A stretch of 64,000 nucleotides of DNA from Triplophysa rosa (GCF_024868665.1 NC_079896.1:3507029-3571028), one strand, 5' to 3'. Positions 48,243-60,215 are shown, counted from the stretch's first letter. Notes: generated from the letters alone by a model not told the origin. A program made the numbers and translations.

Positions 48243-49773
48243 TTAGGGTGCGTTTACATTTGGCATTAACATGCGATCTCGGTGATCCGAACAAGCAGAT
48301 CGGATCTTCAGACAATCAGGACACAGCGCGTTTACACTCGTCAACAAGTGGCTTGCACATCTGGATAACTGATCGGATCTCTATAGTTTCCCGCCCATTA
48401 TTTTAATAAGCTTGCCATTTTAAAATAGCCCCGGTGCGGGGAGATTTCACACAACACGTAGGCCTATAACGGGGAGGATGAGCATGTTACAGATTTGATA
48501 CGCAGCCATGTTGAACTCGAGGCAGCGGTGGGAAGTAAACCGCGGTTAAAACGATTAATGATCTTATTATGTGAAAGTATAAGCAGAGGACGTTTGTAAA
48601 ATGACACAAGCTTTTGTACTTGAGCTGTGGCGGGTTTCACTCGCGCGCGCACACACACACAGACTCTAACGGTGTTTTTAATCACATCATTTGTTCATGT
48701 CACGGACACAAAATAATCACATAAGTAGGCCGAAGTTCCTATGATCAAAAGCGACCACTCGTTCTCGTCTATTTGGGTTGGTTCGGCTGAAAGTGACAGC
48801 ACGTCGTTTCTTTGGTCTGCGCCCTAAATAGCGTGTTTACTGACATCAGCTATTAGCAACACTATACAATCTTGTTTCTGTGTGTAAATGATATATACGG
48901 TGTATTCAGAGCTCCGTTTCAAGCTGCCCGTCTGCCGCTTAAACTGTTTTACGGGGACGGTACTTTCGAGTCAGATCCGTGGGCGTGGCTTGTTGGTTTT
49001 GACTAAATCTTTGGTGTTTTAAGTCTTACGAAACCTTTACCCTAACCTTACTCTAACCATCTAAACTACCTATGATTGTTAAAATTGATGAAAAAACACG
49101 TTAGGGTGATGACGTCAGACTCGAAACACCAAGGATTTAGTGAGAGACACAAGCGGCAGCAGCCCTCGGGGTACCGGAGAGTTGACTACGCCGTATAGGC
49201 TACAGTAAACACACACACGTATGTTAGAAACAAGCTGAGTGTTGCCATTCGTGTCTGTGACATGAAAATAAACAAATGATGCGTTTTAAGCTGGCGCTGT
49301 GTGTGCGAGTCAACGCCATTCATGGCAGTCACAAATACTGCGATGATACAGCTGAAGTGGTCAAGTAAAACATCTCGTGTGATTTGACATAAATCCTCTG
49401 TAGGTTAAAGTATCCATGATCATTTCGTGGGAAAACGAACGACTGTGGAAGAGTGCGTGAGCAAGAGTAAACTTTCCGCTGCATTTGTCAGCTGCTCCGC
49501 AGCAGTCTGACAGGTTTCGGACAGACGAGAGAATAATGATAGCGGGCGGGGTTTTCTGTGAAATTGTACCGGTAAATGTAGATAAACTGTCTGGATTGCG
49601 TTTACATTACACTGAGATCCGATCACAATGCGTCCTCGACTACCTCTGGATCAGGACACGCTGATCGGATGACATTCCGATCAGAAGCGCGTTTACACTT
49701 GTCTTTTCAATGTGTATGTGGACAACATCCAGATACAGATCGCATGTTAATGCCAAATATAAACGCACCCTAA
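48243..49773. mobile_element. 1.53-kb non-autonomous element, TTAGGGTGCGTTTA ends
   Basis: The left end TTAGGGTGCGTTTACATTTG and the right end in reverse TTAGGGTGCGTTTATATTTG are near-identical over about 35 bp, continuing GCATTAACATGCGATCT. Subterminal GATCGGAT / ATCCGATC motifs recur near both ends. No transposase frame is present. A left-truncated copy of the 11,191 MITE is inserted at 48,966-49,145. Confidence 0.82.
48966..49145. mobile_element. MITE with CTCTCACTAAATCC terminus, copy 2 (inverted, truncated)
   Basis: It matches the reverse complement of 11,191-11,402 over CGTGGGCGTGGCTTGTTGGT, GACTAAATCTTTGGTGTTTT, the CCCTAACC stretch and the terminal CCAAGGATTTAGTGAGAG. About 18 bp of one terminus are missing at the left. 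It sits inside the 1.53-kb element. Confidence 0.72.
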
Positions 49774-52300
49774 ATAAAACCGAAAGTCCTTTTAACAAAC
49801 AAGCGCTTTTTAAAAAATCTGACAAACCTCTGATGCAGCGAAATCCGAGCACGCGATGTACGCATGCGCAAGGCAATTGGCGATTGTGAAACGTCATTTC
49901 TGAAGAGTCGCATTAAAAGTCAGGTGACATTTTTCTTTTTGTTTACTGTGTTTTAATATGCACCAATTTTCAATGTTTTATTAGTAACATCTTGGTAATT
50001 GTTTGTCTATGTGGAGATTTTTGGCTTCTTTCCCGCATTTAAAATTGGTATAATAATCTGGTTTTATTCTGGTAGCCTATAATAATTTGGCAATTATTAT
50101 TCAATTTAATATTATGTATTAATATTTAGTATTATTATAATAATTCTTATTGTGTTAGTACATTTTGAAAGGATATTCTCCCTAATAAAATCTTGCAATC
50201 CAAGTCAAAGTGTTACAAGCAGCTCATTATTATAAACCTGTGACTCTTCTACATACAAATGCTGTCTATCAAAGTTATGTTACACCAACCGTTGATTGTC
50301 CCTTACCCTCATCACAATTAAACTGTAAAAAACAGCTAATGAACGTTTCCTCGTCCCATTAGGGATTTCCCCTGTTGCTTCAGGCCTGTCTGTTTAATTC
50401 TCCATTACACAGCTTTGCTACGCCCTGTTCATTAATTATTTAGCTGATGTTTTGGTCTCACTCAATAATTTAAAATGGTCACAGGATGGTCTAATAACTG
50501 GAGTACAGTCCATAGTGAAATAACTGCAATTTTGCGAAGTTGAAATGACATGTCAAGCATTTACGACGTGCATGCACCCGAGATGCAATATGCGAAAACA
50601 TCATCTGCTGAGAGTATGTTTGTAAATGTTAGGTTAGATCTACCCAGATGTGCATTGTTAGCTGTGAAGGAGATACTTTATATTCTCTTCCTCTATTATG
50701 TCACCAAGTGTCCTTAGACACTTATGCTGCCAAATCATAGATTTACATACATTTGTTACATTTACAGCCGTCTTTTAAAATCTCTTTTTATAAATGTGTG
50801 GCTTATGTACATCAAACTTGCATTTATGGTCGGCTCTAACACTGGCTACTCTTTGGATGACCAAAATAACTGGTTAGCTCTTCCACAGCTCTTATCTAAA
50901 ATGTGTCGCTATGTGTTCATCTGCAAGTTTTTGTCTGTAAAAAAAGTTCATATAATAATTTCGACACTAGTGATGTCATATTTAAAGGTTCAACTTTTCT
51001 CCAAATCTTAAAATATAGGCAAACTTCCCTATACACAGTTTTGTGTTGTACAAGATTTCCCATAAATCACATTTTGTAGGACTAGGCTATACCTTTCGTA
51101 AACACACCTGATGAGTCACACACACTGTTTTCCATTATCATTATACTATGTTGCAAAAACTGATCAGGTCACAGTGAAGTAATGCAGGACATGTTACGTG
51201 AAATCATTATCAAGTAAAACACCTGTTTTACAGGAAAGTGTCTGCATACAGGAAAGCATGCAATGCAGTGCACCGACATTATATCCTGAGGTGACCTCTA
51301 GTGGCCATAATATTGCACTGCTTAGCATAGACTGCTTAGCATAGACAGGTCACAAACAAATGCCCAAAACAACAACCCCCATCCAACCCCCATCCCCCCC
51401 CAAAGAAAAATCTGTCAATATTTATCGTTCTTGAGTCATTCCATATGAAATGACAATCTTCCCTTTCAGTGTCACAATATTGGTTAATGCACTTTCTCAC
51501 AAGGTTGAGAACAAGGACTTTGGATCTCCTGTAATAATACGTGTAATAAATGCAAAACTATAGTGACAACTATCTGTTTGTTCTAGTAAAAGAATGAGAT
51601 CCTCTTTTGACCTTTTTTGGTGAACAGCAGTTCATGTTTGATGTGCAGTCAACAAGAAAAGGACAATGCCAGCAAACTGGTTTACCCTAAATGGAATTTC
51701 CCTCTCTCTCTCTCTTTAATGCGACAAGACATGGTGCATTGTAGCAAATCCAAAAACGAATGTCCAAATAAAGTCTTAGCTAAGAGATGTGGGTAAACGT
51801 TGTTATTGACGGAAAGCTTTAAATGCTACATTGGCACAATTGAACTTACATTCTTGAATGAAATGTCATTTAAACAATTTAATTCTATGTTCTATTTGCA
51901 CCCGCAATTTTTCATAACCCATTTGATTTTATATTTGTCTTTTCTTAGTTTCATTTTCATGATGTGCCAGATTTTCCATGGCTTAGGCAATAGCAAGACG
52001 CTTACAGAAGTTCAGGAATTTTTTAACCTTCATAAAGCATTTCTATGATTTGCTGTATGAGTCATCAAAGGGAATCTACAGTAAATGGCTGCATGTTACT
52101 GATCTCTGAATGACGCAATCTCTGTCTCATTCTAAAGTGCAGGCCCATGAATTCAAATCTAAATGTTTAGTTAAGTGAAAGGATAAACTGAAATATAGAT
52201 ATTTCATATTGCACAATAACGTGTAAATCAGTTCATGCAAGGATATATATAGGTTAGGCGTTTCTTTTTATTTAGTTTTTATTTCCTTATTCGTGTCATA
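49774..52300. other. Intergenic, no gene seen
   Basis: A CT microsatellite lies at about 51,701-51,716 and a C-rich patch at 51,375-51,402. Short frames have no domain. Confidence 0.5.
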
Positions 52301-52319
52301 AAACCGGGGTTGTCGAAAC

Positions 52320-52645
52320 TGTAAACATCACCTGACGCACTTCCCTAAAGGTGTGCTCGAATTCACGCGGCGCTGCGCAAGCCGATCGGTATGACATCAA
52401 AGTACCGCGAGAGCGAGTCAAGAGCTCATCTTTTATTTCGATCTCGCGATACTCTGGTGTTGCAGCCATCCGTCTGCGCAGGACTGCATGAAGTCGAGCA
52501 CGCCTCTCACGAGCACAAGTTCACCTGGATGACGTAACACCTCTCGTTGATATAGGAGTGACAAACATTGCACACATAACTAAGAAACCTTGAACGCGCA
52601 AACATTGGCTGTCGTTCGCCGTCGGAGACGAGGGTGCGAGAAACA
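52320..52645 (+). promoter_or_regulatory. bcl2l14: CpG-rich promoter / 5' exon of the Bcl-G-like gene
   Basis: CpG density rises here (ACGCGGCGCTGCGCAAGCCG, CTCGCGATACTC, CGTTCGCCGTCGG) against AT-rich flanks, and a CRE-like TGACGTAA occurs near 52,531. A possible donor, ACA followed by GTAAGA, is at 52,646. It would splice to the acceptor TTTTTTACAG at 53,074, eight bases before the start codon. Confidence 0.5.
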
Positions 52646-52849
52646 GTAAGACAGCGTCCATTGTTATTCACTTAAATTATCGCATGTTGGAATTTGTTTG
52701 TGTTTGGGCTGCTTGATCAATATACGCCTAACGTGACGTCGTTGAAATGTTTTAAAATTTTCATTTACATTAAATGTATCAGTTTGGTATATGCTTTATT
52801 AAATTGTTTATTTGGCCCCTATATAGCGAGCGACCCTTATAAAAAATAA

Positions 52850-52995
52850 CCCTGTATTTAGTACAGTAATCATAGTAAAACTATGTTTTTTTGCATTACA
52901 TAATATAACCATGATAGTAAAATGATGATAATGTAGTTAATCAGTTTGCTAAAAACATGGTTACTACACTTTATAAAACCATAGTTAATTTTTTC
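52850..52995. repeat. AT-rich 'ACCATGATAGTAAAA / ATGGTTACTACA' repeat
   Basis: Motifs such as CATAGTAAAACTATG and ACATGGTTACTACACTTTAT match the dispersed repeat at 47,865-48,075. It lies in the predicted 5' intron of the Bcl-G-like gene. Confidence 0.4.
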
Positions 52996-53082
52996 TGAAG
53001 GTTGTTATGAATACAAATGCATATGGGTCAACTATGAATGTCAATCTAAATACGTTTTTGTTATTTTTTACAGTAAGACAGA

Positions 53083-55412
53083 ATGACGTCCATCTCAAGC
53101 GAACAGAATACACAGCCCAGCCCCCAGCTGCTGTCCGTAGGAGAAAAGGACCGTAAACGACTTTTAGAAGTGTACGTCAAACGAAGTCTGAGCCTGAACG
53201 ATGGATCCCAGTGTCCCAGGAGACAGGAGCAAAGATCACATAAATGGGTCACCATAGCGGAGAGGAAGAAAAGAGATCGCAAACATTCCAGTGACACATC
53301 CCTTAACTTGAGTTTACAAAACTCTATCGCAGATGAGGATGTTGTACAAGAGGCCTTCGCTGCATCTGAACCAGACAAGAAGGTTGAAACGTCGTCTGAG
53401 AAGAAATTCAAAAAGTGGAAAATTAAAGGCAGTCTGCGTCGCAACGATGGCTCTAATGCGTCACAGAAGTGTAACAGCAAACCGAAGAAACGGTTTCAGT
53501 TAGATAAGGCCAAGGAAGATGAAAACGATGTTTTACCTCTCTCGACAAATACTGCTGGAGATGCTCAAACGAAGAGGTCAGATGAATTAGAGTCTTCTTT
53601 AGAGGAAAGGAAAACCAAAGATGGCAAGAAGTCGAAGAAGCCCACAGTATGGAAGAGTTTCTTGAACTGGTTTTCCAAAGGAAACCAGGAAAAGGAACAA
53701 GATCCTCCGACAGCCGAAGAATCACTTCCTGTTTCACAACCCTTGAGACCGCAGATCTCCTGTTTGCCTATACCTGAGACCCTTTCGAAAAGTGACAGCG
53801 GCCTGCGCCGCTCCAAAAATATGAAAAAGAAACAAACCAACAGGAGATCAGCAAAATGGAGGAGAAGTGGAGATATGTCCACAGGAAAGCGTACGTATCC
53901 TACTTAGATTTTCTACACGTGTGCACAACTTTATTTTTTTCCCATTTGTGTTAGTTTAAGGTTTAAATATCTGAAAAAGATCTAATGAACTTTTCCCTTA
54001 CACAGCTGTTGAGGTGGAGCCAAACGACTGTTACTATGAGAAAGTGTCGGAGGAGCTGGAGAAAATTGTGCATGAAGTAAAGGACGGTCCAGCCGATGGG
54101 AATGCGGCTTTTCAACCAACTGGCCAGAACGGTGTAAAAAGTGAGTGTTTTTTTAAAACACTACACTTTGAAAAATGCAAGAAACTCAATAACAAGAGCC
54201 AATTTCTACGAGTATCATCCAAAACCTTAATAATGTTGAAAATCTTAGGTGTTGTACTGGCTTACTGTAGCTTTTTCAGATTAGGTTTTCTCAAGACAAA
54301 CAAAGTAATTGTCCAGTGAATGCAATATTTTGTGATCAATATCGTAGAAAAACAAAGAGCAAAAAGCGTATTTGCCAGAATATTTCCTCATGCTTCTGTT
54401 ATATTTCTGTTTTAACTTTTGTTTCAGAAGACTATGAAGAGGTTATAAAGAGGATCACAGAACTGATAAAACAAGAAGGCGACTCTATAGACGACAAGGT
54501 GGGTTACTTTCATTTCGTTACCTGTCAAAGAAATATGTTTTGTTTTGCAATTTCATGCAGGTGAATTGAAAGCATGCAAGTGGAGCGAGCACTCCTCCCC
54601 TTTCGTTTGAACTTTTACTTAAGTAGACACAAAGTTTAAATTAATTCATTATACATTATATTGTTACATTTTCTTTTTACAAATTGTTAATTGTACATCA
54701 GTTGTCATCCTCAACATTTGTATGGGTGGGTACAGTAAGCCTACTGATATATACTGTACATATTAGACAGGATGTTTCATGTCATGGCATCCTTTAGTTG
54801 CATAGTTACTATATTTTGTATTTCTGGCACGTATTGACCAATCAGAATCTAGAATTTTTCACAGCTTTCCTGTGGCTCAGTGGTTAGAGCATGGCACTAG
54901 CAATGCCAAGGTCATGGGTTTGATCGCAGGGGATGTATAAAACACATGTATAATACAATGCAATGTAAGTCGCTTTGGATAAAAGCGTCTGCCAAATGTA
55001 TAAATGTAAATGTAGAACAGAACTATTTTACAAGTACATTTTACACCTCGGAATAAACATGTAATGTTCTCTTATCGCCTATTTTCTTCAGCTGAAAGAC
55101 AACGTGGTCGTGAACTCATTTCTGGAGGGTATCTCCTATAGATCGTTCCAGCAAATGGCCGACCAGTATGTACAGTCAGAAGTTCCTGATAAGAAAACCC
55201 AGCGGCCCGTCGCTGCGCCAGAACTGGTGAAGTTCGCATTTACTCTGGATTTTACAGCCAGGGTGGCTAATCTCCATCGCCAAGCTACAGGCCAAGTCAT
55301 GGGCTTCGGGAACCAGTATCTCCAAGATCGCTTTACTCATATGAGTGAGAGTCATCCACATCTCAATGACACTAAAACAGAGAACTTTGACCAAGACTAC
55401 TCGAGCATCTAA
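53083..55412 (+). CDS. bcl2l14: Bcl-G (BCL2L14)-like apoptosis-family protein, four coding exons
   Basis: Exons 53,083-53,890, 54,006-54,140, 54,428-54,498 and 55,092-55,412 have GT/AG borders and join in frame to give 444 residues. The first 269 residues (one exon) are Ser/Lys/Arg-rich and low in complexity, with basic runs (KKKQTNRRSAKWRR), and are probably disordered. Exons 3-4 carry the family signature. A BH3-like helix (about 324-336, with IKQEGDSID and the key Gly332-Asp333) is followed by FLEGISYRSFQQMADQYV and VMGFGNQYLQDRF. These line up with human Bcl-G 'LKYSGDQLE', 'FQDGLSYSVF' and 'VLGFGTKYLKENF'. Human Bcl-G is described as a mostly cytosolic Bcl-2 relative with a debated role in death signalling. 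No C-terminal membrane anchor is seen here. BCL2L15 is a less likely identity. The gene is convergent with rplp2. Confidence 0.85.
54868..55012 (+). mobile_element. tRNA-type SINE in intron 3 of the Bcl-G-like gene
   Basis: The head TGTGGCTCAGTGGTTAGAGC (A box) and GGTCATGGGTTTGATCGCAG (B box) are tRNA-derived. The tail GTCGCTTTGGATAAAAGCGT followed by CTGCCAAATG is a 3' domain I recall from cyprinid SINEs of the HAmo kind and partner LINEs. It does not fold as a complete tRNA gene. It ends 79 bp before exon 4. Confidence 0.85.
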
Positions 55413-55954
55413 AAAAGGTTGTTTGCGAGGACTTACTGTTTGGTACGACTTTTAAACCTTATACCACCAAACTGGAGACGTGATGATGATGGATTTTTAA
55501 ATACTATAGACAGATTGAAAACTGTGAAAAAATGTTAAGTTAACATTTGATTAATTTAAACATTTTATTTATAACAAATTGGTGTAAATCAGTACTCCTG
55601 TAGCTCAATTGATAGAGCATTGTGTTAGCAGCAATTCTCAGGGAACAAATAATGATCAAGCGTACCTTGAAAGTACCGTAGATGCTTTAATTGTCTGCCA
55701 AATACGTAATTAATGGTGTAGTCTGATGGCTTTTTTGAGAGGGAGAGAATTTAAATGAAAAGTACCTCATCATGAAAATTGAGAATATCTCTGAAGAAGC
55801 CGCTAGCAACAACTAGCCATGTTGCATCTTAAAACAGCAAATCTTAGTGTGTAATGCAATGTTGTGTATAGAACTGAGAAATATGTTGTAACTGTGTATG
55901 CGGGCGTATACAGAATATGTTAACATTCTGAATAAAAAAATATTTTTTAATAAA
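55413..55954 (+). other. bcl2l14: 3' UTR of the Bcl-G-like gene, with two poly(A) signals
   Basis: AATAAA occurs at 55,931-55,936 and again at 55,949-55,954, giving a 3' UTR of about 0.54 kb. It includes a decayed SINE (about 55,596-55,713). Confidence 0.65.
55596..55713 (+). mobile_element. Decayed tRNA-type SINE in the 3' UTR
   Basis: The head TCCTGTAGCTCAATTGATAG followed by AGCATTGTGTTAGC resembles a SINE A box region. A tail remnant TGTCTGCCAAATACG lies near 55,700. The B-box part is poorly preserved. Confidence 0.55.
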
Positions 55955-56202
55955 GTGTGGTCTACCATTCACTTTAACGATCATTGTTTTGCATTAAAGC
56001 TTTTTAATAGAAATTATACAGTGTAAAAGTTCACTAATAATGCACAAAAACATAAAAACTAAAATAAGATTGAACTATAAACATATATATGGTATTGTTT
56101 TAATGAAACAGCATTTCAAACAGAAATGGAGCACCAAAGATGGGAATTGTAGAAGGATCTGAAAAATCCAAGAATGAGATCAAAGGGTTAAAATAGTCTT
56201 AA

Positions 56203-56468
56203 AGGGATTGTTTACCCAAAATTAAAATTCTTTCATCATTTACTCACCCTCATGTCACTCCAAACCTGTATGACTTTCTGTCTTATGCAGAATGCAAAAG
56301 AAGATATTTTGACTTCCACTGTATGGACACAATACCACTGCGACATTTCTCAAAATATCTTCTTTTGTGTTCTTTTGTGTAGGAAAGAGTCATATACAGA
56401 TTTTGAAAGACATGAGGATGAATAGGCTAAATGATGACAGAATTTATATTTTTGGGTAAACTATTTCT
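56203..56468. mobile_element. TTAA-flanked palindromic MITE, AGGGATTGTTTACCC ends
   Basis: TTAA at 56,199-56,202 and 56,469-56,472. The ends AGGGATTGTTTACCCAAAAT and TTTTTGGGTAAACTATTTCT are inverted relatives, and paired AAGAAGATATTTTG / CAAAATATCTTCTT arms are inside. It is the same family as 37,209-37,488. Confidence 0.82.
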
Positions 56469-56472
56469 TTAA

Positions 56473-57990
56473 GATCTTAAATTGGGTCAATTTGAATTTC
56501 ATGAAAAACGTTGACTTGTTTTATCTGTTTGGCAAAAGTCGTCTTCGGCAAGTAAAGAAGAATTGCAGCTGTACAGTCATATTCTGTTTTAACTTTCTGC
56601 CCAAAATCAGAGAACGAGAGAAAGTGTGCTTCACCCATCTTAAAAAAATCTGTTTGGTAAACAACAGCATTTGTTCAATGACAACAATGGTTCTGAGATT
56701 TCACATATCAACCATGCATAAACCTAACCTAGAAACTTTACAGTATATACTGTACACAAACCCAAAGTTGTGTGTGTGTGCGCGTCCGTGTGTGTGTCTA
56801 TGTGTATGTGTGTTAGTACGTGTGCATATTGTGTGTGTGGAGTGTTTTGTATGTGGGTATGTCTGTCTTCTGTGCTTTCACCTTTTTCTTGTTTTTACAG
56901 GTATAACTTTAATTGTTTTGCTTATAGTCAATATGTCTCATGTACAGCTGCTTTGTAACAATGAAAATTGTAAAAAGCGCTATATAAATAAAGTTGAGTT
57001 GAGTATCCATGTTGGTAAGCTGATAAACAAAGACCGCTCTAATGACTTTAGATTCCACAGAAGGTGCTCGAGAATCATTTTTTGACTCGAAATCGTCATT
57101 AATCCACCTTTACTTCTCCTTTTTTCTCTTATTTTCACTGATGTCCAGTGCTCTCCTCATCTCGACCGTGTCATTACAGATGTTGAATTAGATTTATGAA
57201 TATCACCAAATCCTAAGATTTAAAAAATGTTTTAAAAGATTTTAAATGTTTCCCCTTTTATTGTAACATTGAATTTATTATTTAAACTACGGCTGTACCA
57301 ATATCAGATGTTTAATTATTAACATGACAATTACCAACAATACCAGCATATTGCCGCACCTCTAATTTAAACACTGGTTATACTTCAATGTTAATGGAAC
57401 CAAAATCAAAACGACTTTAAATCCTCAGTAATTAGACTGTTGTTTTGTAAATAAACTGCCCGTTAAGTTTGCTTTAGTGAGCTAAGGAGCAGGCAAACAT
57501 CAGACTTTACGATACTTACATTACACAACTTTTTAAATGTCATCATTCAGTTCCAGAAGAGAGCCATAAGATACAGAGCAATAATAGTCAAGCCTCAGTT
57601 TATTTAGAGACAGAGAGCCTAACAAGGCATTGCCACTGTGTGCTATTGTGTCACCTGGATCTAAGTTTACACATCACAACTTCAGACGTGTGATTGATGG
57701 CCGCAATAACACTATTGACTTTTCACCAGTGCAAGCTCCAGGAGGTTTGCTAGGCACACGTTGTGATTTTCAAACCTCTAAGCAATATGTCTTATTTTGA
57801 AAAGGTCTCTTTCCTCAAACAGGTTTTTTTTACTGAGATGGCAAATAATCAACAAGAGCTGAAACAGCCATTTTTCTCAATTTTGTGCCCAAGTAAAGCC
57901 TTTTTGAACCCGTCAAATTTGCCATGCAAGATTAATTTAAAAGTTTTACAGACCAAAAAGGAGGCACAAACATTTAACACAAATGTTTCC
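56473..57990. other. Intergenic between convergent genes; GT tract and LINE tail
   Basis: A GT-rich tract spans about 56,769-56,835. At 56,965-57,003 AAAAAGCGCTATATAAATAAAG is followed by TTGAG repeats, typical of a non-LTR retrotransposon 3' end on the plus strand. The long frame across this region (56,492-57,085) is made from the MITE edge, the GT tract and the LINE tail and is not a gene. Confidence 0.55.
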
Positions 57991-57993
57991 TTT

Positions 57994-57999
57994 TTTATT
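57994..57999 (-). terminator. rplp2: rplp2 poly(A) signal
   Basis: TTTATT on the plus strand is AATAAA on the minus strand, 28 bases beyond the rplp2 stop codon. This gives the very short 3' UTR typical of ribosomal protein mRNAs. Confidence 0.75.
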
Positions 58000-58026
58000 G
58001 TGTTTTTCAGAAATAAAAAAGACAGA

Positions 58027-59313
58027 TTAATCAAAGAGGCCAAAGCCCATGTCTTCATCAGACTCTTCGGATTCTTCTTTCTTCTCTTCCTTTTTCTCTT
58101 CCGCTGAATGGCAAAGCACACATGCAAATGTCAAATCACACAGGCAATCACAAAGCTGAGTTTTAGCCCCACACTTTATGTACAAACTACAATCCAATAA
58201 AATGGAAGGATGAGGGAACTGCGGCTATCCGATAAAACTCATTACAAACAATTACTTGTTAAATATGTGACACTGAGGTTATACCATGCTTTTTTTTAAA
58301 AAAAACAAAAAGCAGTGTAATGTAGAGACTATAAACAGATGAAATTGAATAAATGTGACAACAACACACATTTTCGCAGGAAATTCCTTGAGACAGGCAT
58401 TTTGAGTCATCAACGACACCATACTGTAATTGTGCTTTTATGACTACTTGCTATGTGTGCTATGTAAGTAAGTAACAGCATGTTGGTCAGTAAGTGATGA
58501 ATTTTTGGGAGAACTATTCCTTTCAAACTTTGTGCAAGACCAAACTACCCACCTGCAGGTGCTTCGACAGCAGGAGCGGCCCCACCAGCAGCAGCTGCGG
58601 CAGAGACCGCCACTGCACCACCTGCTGGTACGGAGGCTAACTTAGAGAGGCCTGTAGGAGGAAAATAAAATGACTGACAGTTCTAAAGAAGTTACAGCTT
58701 TTTGACACCATGTACAACAAAACCCACAACAACAAAAAAACAGTTCAATCTTACCGGCATTCATGACTTCATTGATGTCCTTGCCATTAAGCTCACTGAT
58801 GACCTGTTGAGTGAGTAACAACAAAAAAGCATGAGAGATATTGACTCATTTGAGAATTAAATGCTACAGGTAAGAATCTGTCCTACTGACTAACAACATA
58901 GAAACAAGGGCACAAGAGAGCAACTCGGGTAAAAGCATTGCTCCCTCAATGCGTCCCTTTAGTAATATACCCGAGAGATTTTAGAATTCAAGGTTCTTTA
59001 AGTGTCACATACATGCAATCTAATGCAGTTATGAGGTTTTGGGCTGCTTCTTCCCCAATCCCCAGCACATAAAAAGCATTTTTATTGGTACCGATTCAAA
59101 TAATTCAGCTAAAATTGGATGAGGCTGATGAAATTATGAATATCTATTATTGGGTAAACTTGTCAGGATTACAAGAAAAACTGAGCCAACCTTGTTAAGA
59201 CGCTCATCATCGCCCTCAATTCCGACACTCCCAAGGATGTTTTTGATGTCTTTAGCGGATGGGTTGTTGTTGCCACCCAGCACAGCCAACAGGTAAGCGG
59301 CCACGTAACGCAT
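58027..59313 (-). CDS. rplp2: 60S acidic ribosomal protein P2, four coding exons
   Basis: Coding segments on the minus strand are 59,313-59,191, 58,803-58,755, 58,651-58,553 and 58,103-58,027. All borders are GT/AG and the sum is 348 nt, giving 115 residues, the normal P2 length. The N-terminal dimerisation domain starts MRYVAAYLLAVLGGNNNPSA and continues with DERLNKVISELNGKD. An Ala/Gly-rich hinge follows (VPAGGAVAVSAAAAAAGG), then an acidic EEKKEE-rich stretch and the invariant tail SDEDMGFGLFD, which contacts elongation factors. P1-P2 dimers form the lateral stalk of the large ribosomal subunit. The start codon lies one base after an acceptor, so the upstream exon is noncoding. The exon structure makes a processed pseudogene unlikely. 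Confidence 0.97.
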
Positions 59314-60151
59314 TCTACAGGAGAGATTACACACAGATCACACCTGGTTAAATGTCGTATTATTTATGTTTTGTTAAACATTTTATTAACTTATCTACGG
59401 TCTTTATTCTATTTCTGTTATATTTACAGGTGAACAGCAGAATATGTTACACACAGACTACACCTGGTAAACGTTATTTGTCTTTGTTATTTAATTTCTA
59501 AAGAAAAATCTTAACATTTAAAGAAGTTCCTGGTAGGTCAGGTGTAAAATTGTTTCATTGTTTGTCTCATTTGTAAGTCGTTTTTAATGAAAGCATTTGC
59601 TAAATGACTAAGATCAAGGGTGCACCATGTTGACTTATTTATGCACGTTATTTATTTTTAGATCGTGGTGTTACATTACACATTTTTTGGTCACACTGAC
59701 AGCATTTTTAACATATTGATCAGTTTAAAACTGTTAAAATACTAAATGTATTACACATGGTCAAAATTCATTTATTTGCGAATCAATTTGTTAGGAAACG
59801 TAGTAACATTAGCTTAAAATAGCTCCCCATGTAAACCAAACGTGTCCTGCGTGCGTCATATAACTTAGGGTGGAAATTGTTGTCTTCAGAACCATTGTCA
59901 ACTAGTAAAAACAAATTTTCGATCCCACATTACACAATTCAAAAATGTGCAAAGTCTCCCACGTTCCAAGGACTTTAAGAAGACAAAATGGAGTGTAGCT
60001 TTAGCATTAACTAGCGACAGCGTGTTGGTTGTTACTGAGCGGGAAAAAATCAATTATATTTAAGAAAACTGTGCTATATAAAACAATAATTCGCGTTTAT
60101 AAAAATAAGTCGATAAAGATTATGGAATGACATTTCAATAGAAAAACGTAC

Positions 60152-60215
60152 TTTAAGTCTGCGAAAGACACGAAACGTCGGTCACGCTGCAACTTCCGGA
60201 AACGAGAGAACGAAC
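60152..60215 (-). promoter_or_regulatory. rplp2: rplp2 promoter and noncoding first exon
   Basis: On the minus strand an ETS-type CCGGAAGT core (about 60,193-60,200) precedes pyrimidine-rich TCGTGTCTTTCGC, a possible 5'TOP start. CAGACTTAAA followed by GTACGT is a likely donor, with the exon ending at 60,152. It would splice to the acceptor just before the start codon at 59,313. The exact start site is not determined. Confidence 0.5.

Noticed and set aside
54868..54935. Possible tRNA gene
   Set aside because: A- and B-box motifs are present, but the cloverleaf is incomplete and the sequence continues into the shared SINE tail.
56492..57085. 197-codon plus-strand open frame
   Set aside because: It is assembled from a MITE edge, a GT microsatellite and a LINE tail; the Cys/Val-rich part is microsatellite translation and no domain is present.
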